Source: Ruminococcaceae bacterium UBA1767
GTDB taxonomy: Bacteria; Bacillota; Clostridia; Oscillospirales; Acutalibacteraceae
Direction: 5' to 3'
DNA length: 64,000 bases
Assembly: GCA_002315505.1 (NCBI GenBank)
Contig: DCGX01000034.1
Location: 29,901 to 93,900 of the forward strand
Part shown: piece after piece, positions 61,693-64,000 of the stretch
Layout of the letters: each line of letters starts with the position of its first letter
How positions within the stretch are numbered: position 1 is the first letter of the stretch
The notes under the pieces: model-generated
The model's input: only the letters and a program-made list of their open reading frames with translations
What the model was told of the DNA's origin: nothing
Databases searched by the model: none
Made by a program: the position numbers and the translations under genes

Positions 61693-63837
61693 TCAATTAT
61701 CCGTTGCGTTTAAAATATAATTTTTAATCTCACCTTTATATCTTCTGCTTGCTTTTATATTACTCCAATTATACGGAAGCATCGGATTGACTGTTACACC
61801 GTTGGTCGTGTGTCGGATTCCGAGAATAGACTCAACAAAGAAATGTAAAAACCATGCAACCGAACCTGTTTCGTAATTCTGACTTGATAATCCGAAATTC
61901 TCATTTTTAACGCTGAAATAAAAATTCGGTATGTATGTAGGAGATTGGCAATTCTTTTCTGTGGGATTTTTCGGGTTTATCGGTAAGACCGAATACAGGG
62001 TTTCAAATGCTATGTCAGCATTACCGAGAGTAACGTCAGCACCTGCCTTGAACATTGTTCCGTGGCAGTATGCACATCCGTTTTCGGCGGTACCCGGATT
62101 TTTTGCACTGATTCTGCCCCAGATTTCGTTGTATTTTTCAAACGCAGGAGAAAACAGAAGGTATCCTGTATCAATTTTCAACAGTTCCATCGAGCTTGTA
62201 ATTTTTGAAAGTCGTTCTCCTTTGACAATTCCTGCCATGACAGCAAAGCTTTGTGCATTCAAAAATTGTTGAGCCTCACTGTCGAGGTGCGAGCCATAGG
62301 GGATACCGTCATCGTTTATACCTGCATAATACCAGCTTCCGTCCCATGCATTGTCGTTTACGGCTTTTTCGAGAGTGTCGGCAACAGCTTCAAGCTCAAC
62401 ATCGGGAAAAACAGAAATGAGCTTTCTGATGGCATAAATCAACGCAACCGTATTCCACGTTGATTCACCCTTGCCTTTTCGACCGGGTCCGTTGAGAGGG
62501 TCGGTCCAGTCACCGTCAAGCATAAGACATATTCCGTGTGAGCCGACCTTGTTGCCCATGTATCGGGCGGCCTGCTTCATATGTTCAAGAACAGTAGCAT
62601 CTGAGCCGTCACAATAAGGGATTATTTTATCATAGTATTCTTTGTTGCCGGATAACTCAATAATGTTGGTAATGCAAAGTATAAGCCAGATCGGGCCGTC
62701 GCTGTGGTCGATGAGGCAGAGCTTCTGCGGAGCAGAGCCGTCTGTCATCACCCAACCCTTGATAGAACCGTTGCTGTACTGATTTTTTAAGACATTGCAA
62801 ACAATTTCAAATGCATCGTCGGGGTCAATCATAGCGTAACCCATGGCATCCTGAAGCTGATTTCTCACAGGACAGTAGGTGGTGGCTCTGTTCATTTTGC
62901 TGAGGAAAACTGCCTGTTTTTTCAGCCAAACATTGACAAGTGCATTAAGAGCTTCATCGGGAGTTTCAACGGTAAATGATTGAATTCTGCAATTCCATAA
63001 ATCTGTAACTTCGTTTAGCTTTTCTTCAACATTCAGAAATTCATTCTTGAGAGTTTGAACATCCGAAATGTCTTTTGTGACACCTGCAAGAAGATTAATG
63101 ACCTTTTCTTCGCCCGGTCTCAATGTAATATCAAACTGAAGAGCACCACAGGCTGAACCGTAATCACTCTGACCGCAGGAGAGTCTGCCGTTTTTAACAC
63201 TGACGGGAACGGAAAACGGATTATCCGAGCCGAAAAATCTCTGCGTATTAGTTTCATAGGCATCGGGCGTTGTGTCGGAGGTTAAAAAGCATATGTTTTT
63301 CCTTTTCAAAGCAGATTCGTATTCATCGTAATACACGTAATAGGGGAAGCCTGCACGATAAACAGTGCCTGTTTTGCAATCCCATTTTGCAACCTGTCCC
63401 ATAGTTCCTGCTTTGTTGAAGATGAAGCAGTTAAAAAGAGAAAATTCCGCATCTGCATCGGTACTGTTTTTAATCGTAATCGTCCAGATTTCTGCCTTAC
63501 CTTTTGAAGGAACAAAGGCACGTACCGAGGATGAAAATCCGTTGAATTCTTCAAAGACCACACTGCTTTCGGGATTTTGCTCACAACGGTAGCTGAACCC
63601 TTGTCCGCAAAGCAGACGATAATCCGAGCCGTTGAATTTCACAAAAAAATCACGTTTTTAGCCAATTTGCTCCGTTGCCTTGAAGACGGAGTTGACAACC
63701 TTTCCTGCACCCTGCATACGCTGAGTGAGGTCGAGAATATATTCGGAATTAAAGAGCTTGTTTTTCCACGGGGCAGGGGTGTCCGCTGTATTTATGCAAA
63801 GCGTTCTACCGTTGTTTTTATAACACCATATTGACAT
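61693..63837 (-). pseudogene. GH94-like phosphorylase gene interrupted by an in-frame TAA
   Basis: Two frames in the same phase, 63837-63658 and 63642-61693, together encode one GH94 (cellobiose/chitobiose phosphorylase-like) protein of about 714 residues. The N-terminal piece (MSIWCYKNNGRTLCIN, DTPAPWKN) is the start of the beta-sandwich domain and stops at TAA 63660-63658. Reading resumes at once with KRDFFVKFNGSDYRLL. The C-terminal piece carries the (alpha/alpha)6 barrel, with QLQDAMGY and LMLDGDWTDPLNG holding the likely catalytic Asp. A C-to-T change of a CAA codon would explain the stop. Either the gene is decayed, or the longer piece is translated from GTG 63642 without its first domain, which is unlikely to fold fully. 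Confidence 0.8.
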
Positions 63838-63904
63838 CTTATCCCTACGAAGCTGTCTGAAAATATGAAAACAGATAAATTGAAAACTGCGATATGTTAA
63901 ATAA

Positions 63905-63933
63905 ATTATCGCATAAAACCATAAAATTATCAA
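63905..63933 (-). promoter_or_regulatory. Promoter of GH94-like gene
   Basis: On the minus strand TTGATA (63933-63928) and GATAAT (63910-63905) have a 17-base spacer, 67 bases before the ATG at 63837. Confidence 0.5.
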
Positions 63934-63978
63934 CATTTTTCTGACTTTACTTGATAAATAAACATCTTACATAACAAA

Positions 63979-64000
63979 AGACTCCCGAGAAATCGGAAGT
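63979..64000. terminator. Partial terminator hairpin at right edge
   Basis: CCGA-GAAA-TCGG with flanking GACT/AAGT pairs forms a hairpin cut by the window edge. It probably terminates a minus-strand gene lying to the right. Confidence 0.45.

Noticed and set aside
63658..63660. Programmed readthrough or unusual amino acid at the TAA of the GH94-like gene
   Set aside because: TAA is not used for selenocysteine or pyrrolysine, and no readthrough signal is visible; a nonsense mutation is simpler.

Overview
The window looks like the chromosome of an anaerobic gut or rumen Clostridia bacterium, probably Oscillospiraceae/Ruminococcus-like. The evidence is AT-rich DNA, strong GGAGG-type ribosome binding sites, -35/-10 promoters with 16-18 bp spacers, two secreted proteins ending in type I dockerins (a cellulosome signature), the glgC/glgD paralogue pair of Firmicutes, and many carbohydrate-active enzymes. 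The species cannot be named from the sequence alone.

Layout. 1-774: end of an HExxH metallopeptidase gene and a membrane zinc-ribbon protein. 861-5421: a tight three-gene operon made of a membrane protein with tandem Rossmann folds and a C-terminal RyR domain, a TIR protein with BspA-type leucine-rich repeats, and a CitMHS/SLC13-type permease. This is the best candidate for an undescribed (immune or nucleotide-signalling) system. 5474-16709: MATE exporter, secreted EEP phosphoesterase, secreted alpha/beta hydrolase, a GDPD / GxGYxYP / SGNH / VanZ operon, tcdA, a dockerin-bearing GH25 lysozyme and a TRIC-family channel. 16724-21183: tetR-MMPL-lipoprotein operon with two palindromic operators. 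21190-21856: non-coding mosaic of stem-loop repeats. 21900-25367: purA and two rRNA methyltransferases. 25544-32713: DUF4474-like secreted protein, ABC transporter with an XRE-AbrB regulator, GNAT, a small secreted protein, and a two-gene membrane-nuclease module. 32907-34349: tRNA-Arg and a radical SAM / ECF S-component pair (possibly queuine salvage). 34588-38109: a 1173-residue secreted dockerin protein. 38193-49559: LCAT-like hydrolase, metallophosphoesterase, then the glycogen operon glgB-glgC-glgD-glgA extended by a histidine phosphatase-like protein that lacks the catalytic His and by a beta-propeller/alpha-barrel protein. 49697-52478: GH38 alpha-mannosidase and a small partner. 52679-61594: exopolysaccharide cluster ending in a BY-kinase with a striking Gly/Tyr tail. 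61693-63837: GH94-like gene broken by one in-frame TAA.

How the genes work together: glgBCDA form a complete ADP-glucose route to branched glycogen, and the two trailing genes are probably linked accessories. The exopolysaccharide cluster supplies a priming transferase, two GT4 enzymes, an EpsG polymerase, a pyruvyl transferase, a GH88/GH105-like protein, a CpsB phosphatase and its kinase, but no flippase is visible. Domain calls are from my own reading of the translated sequence; no database search was run.
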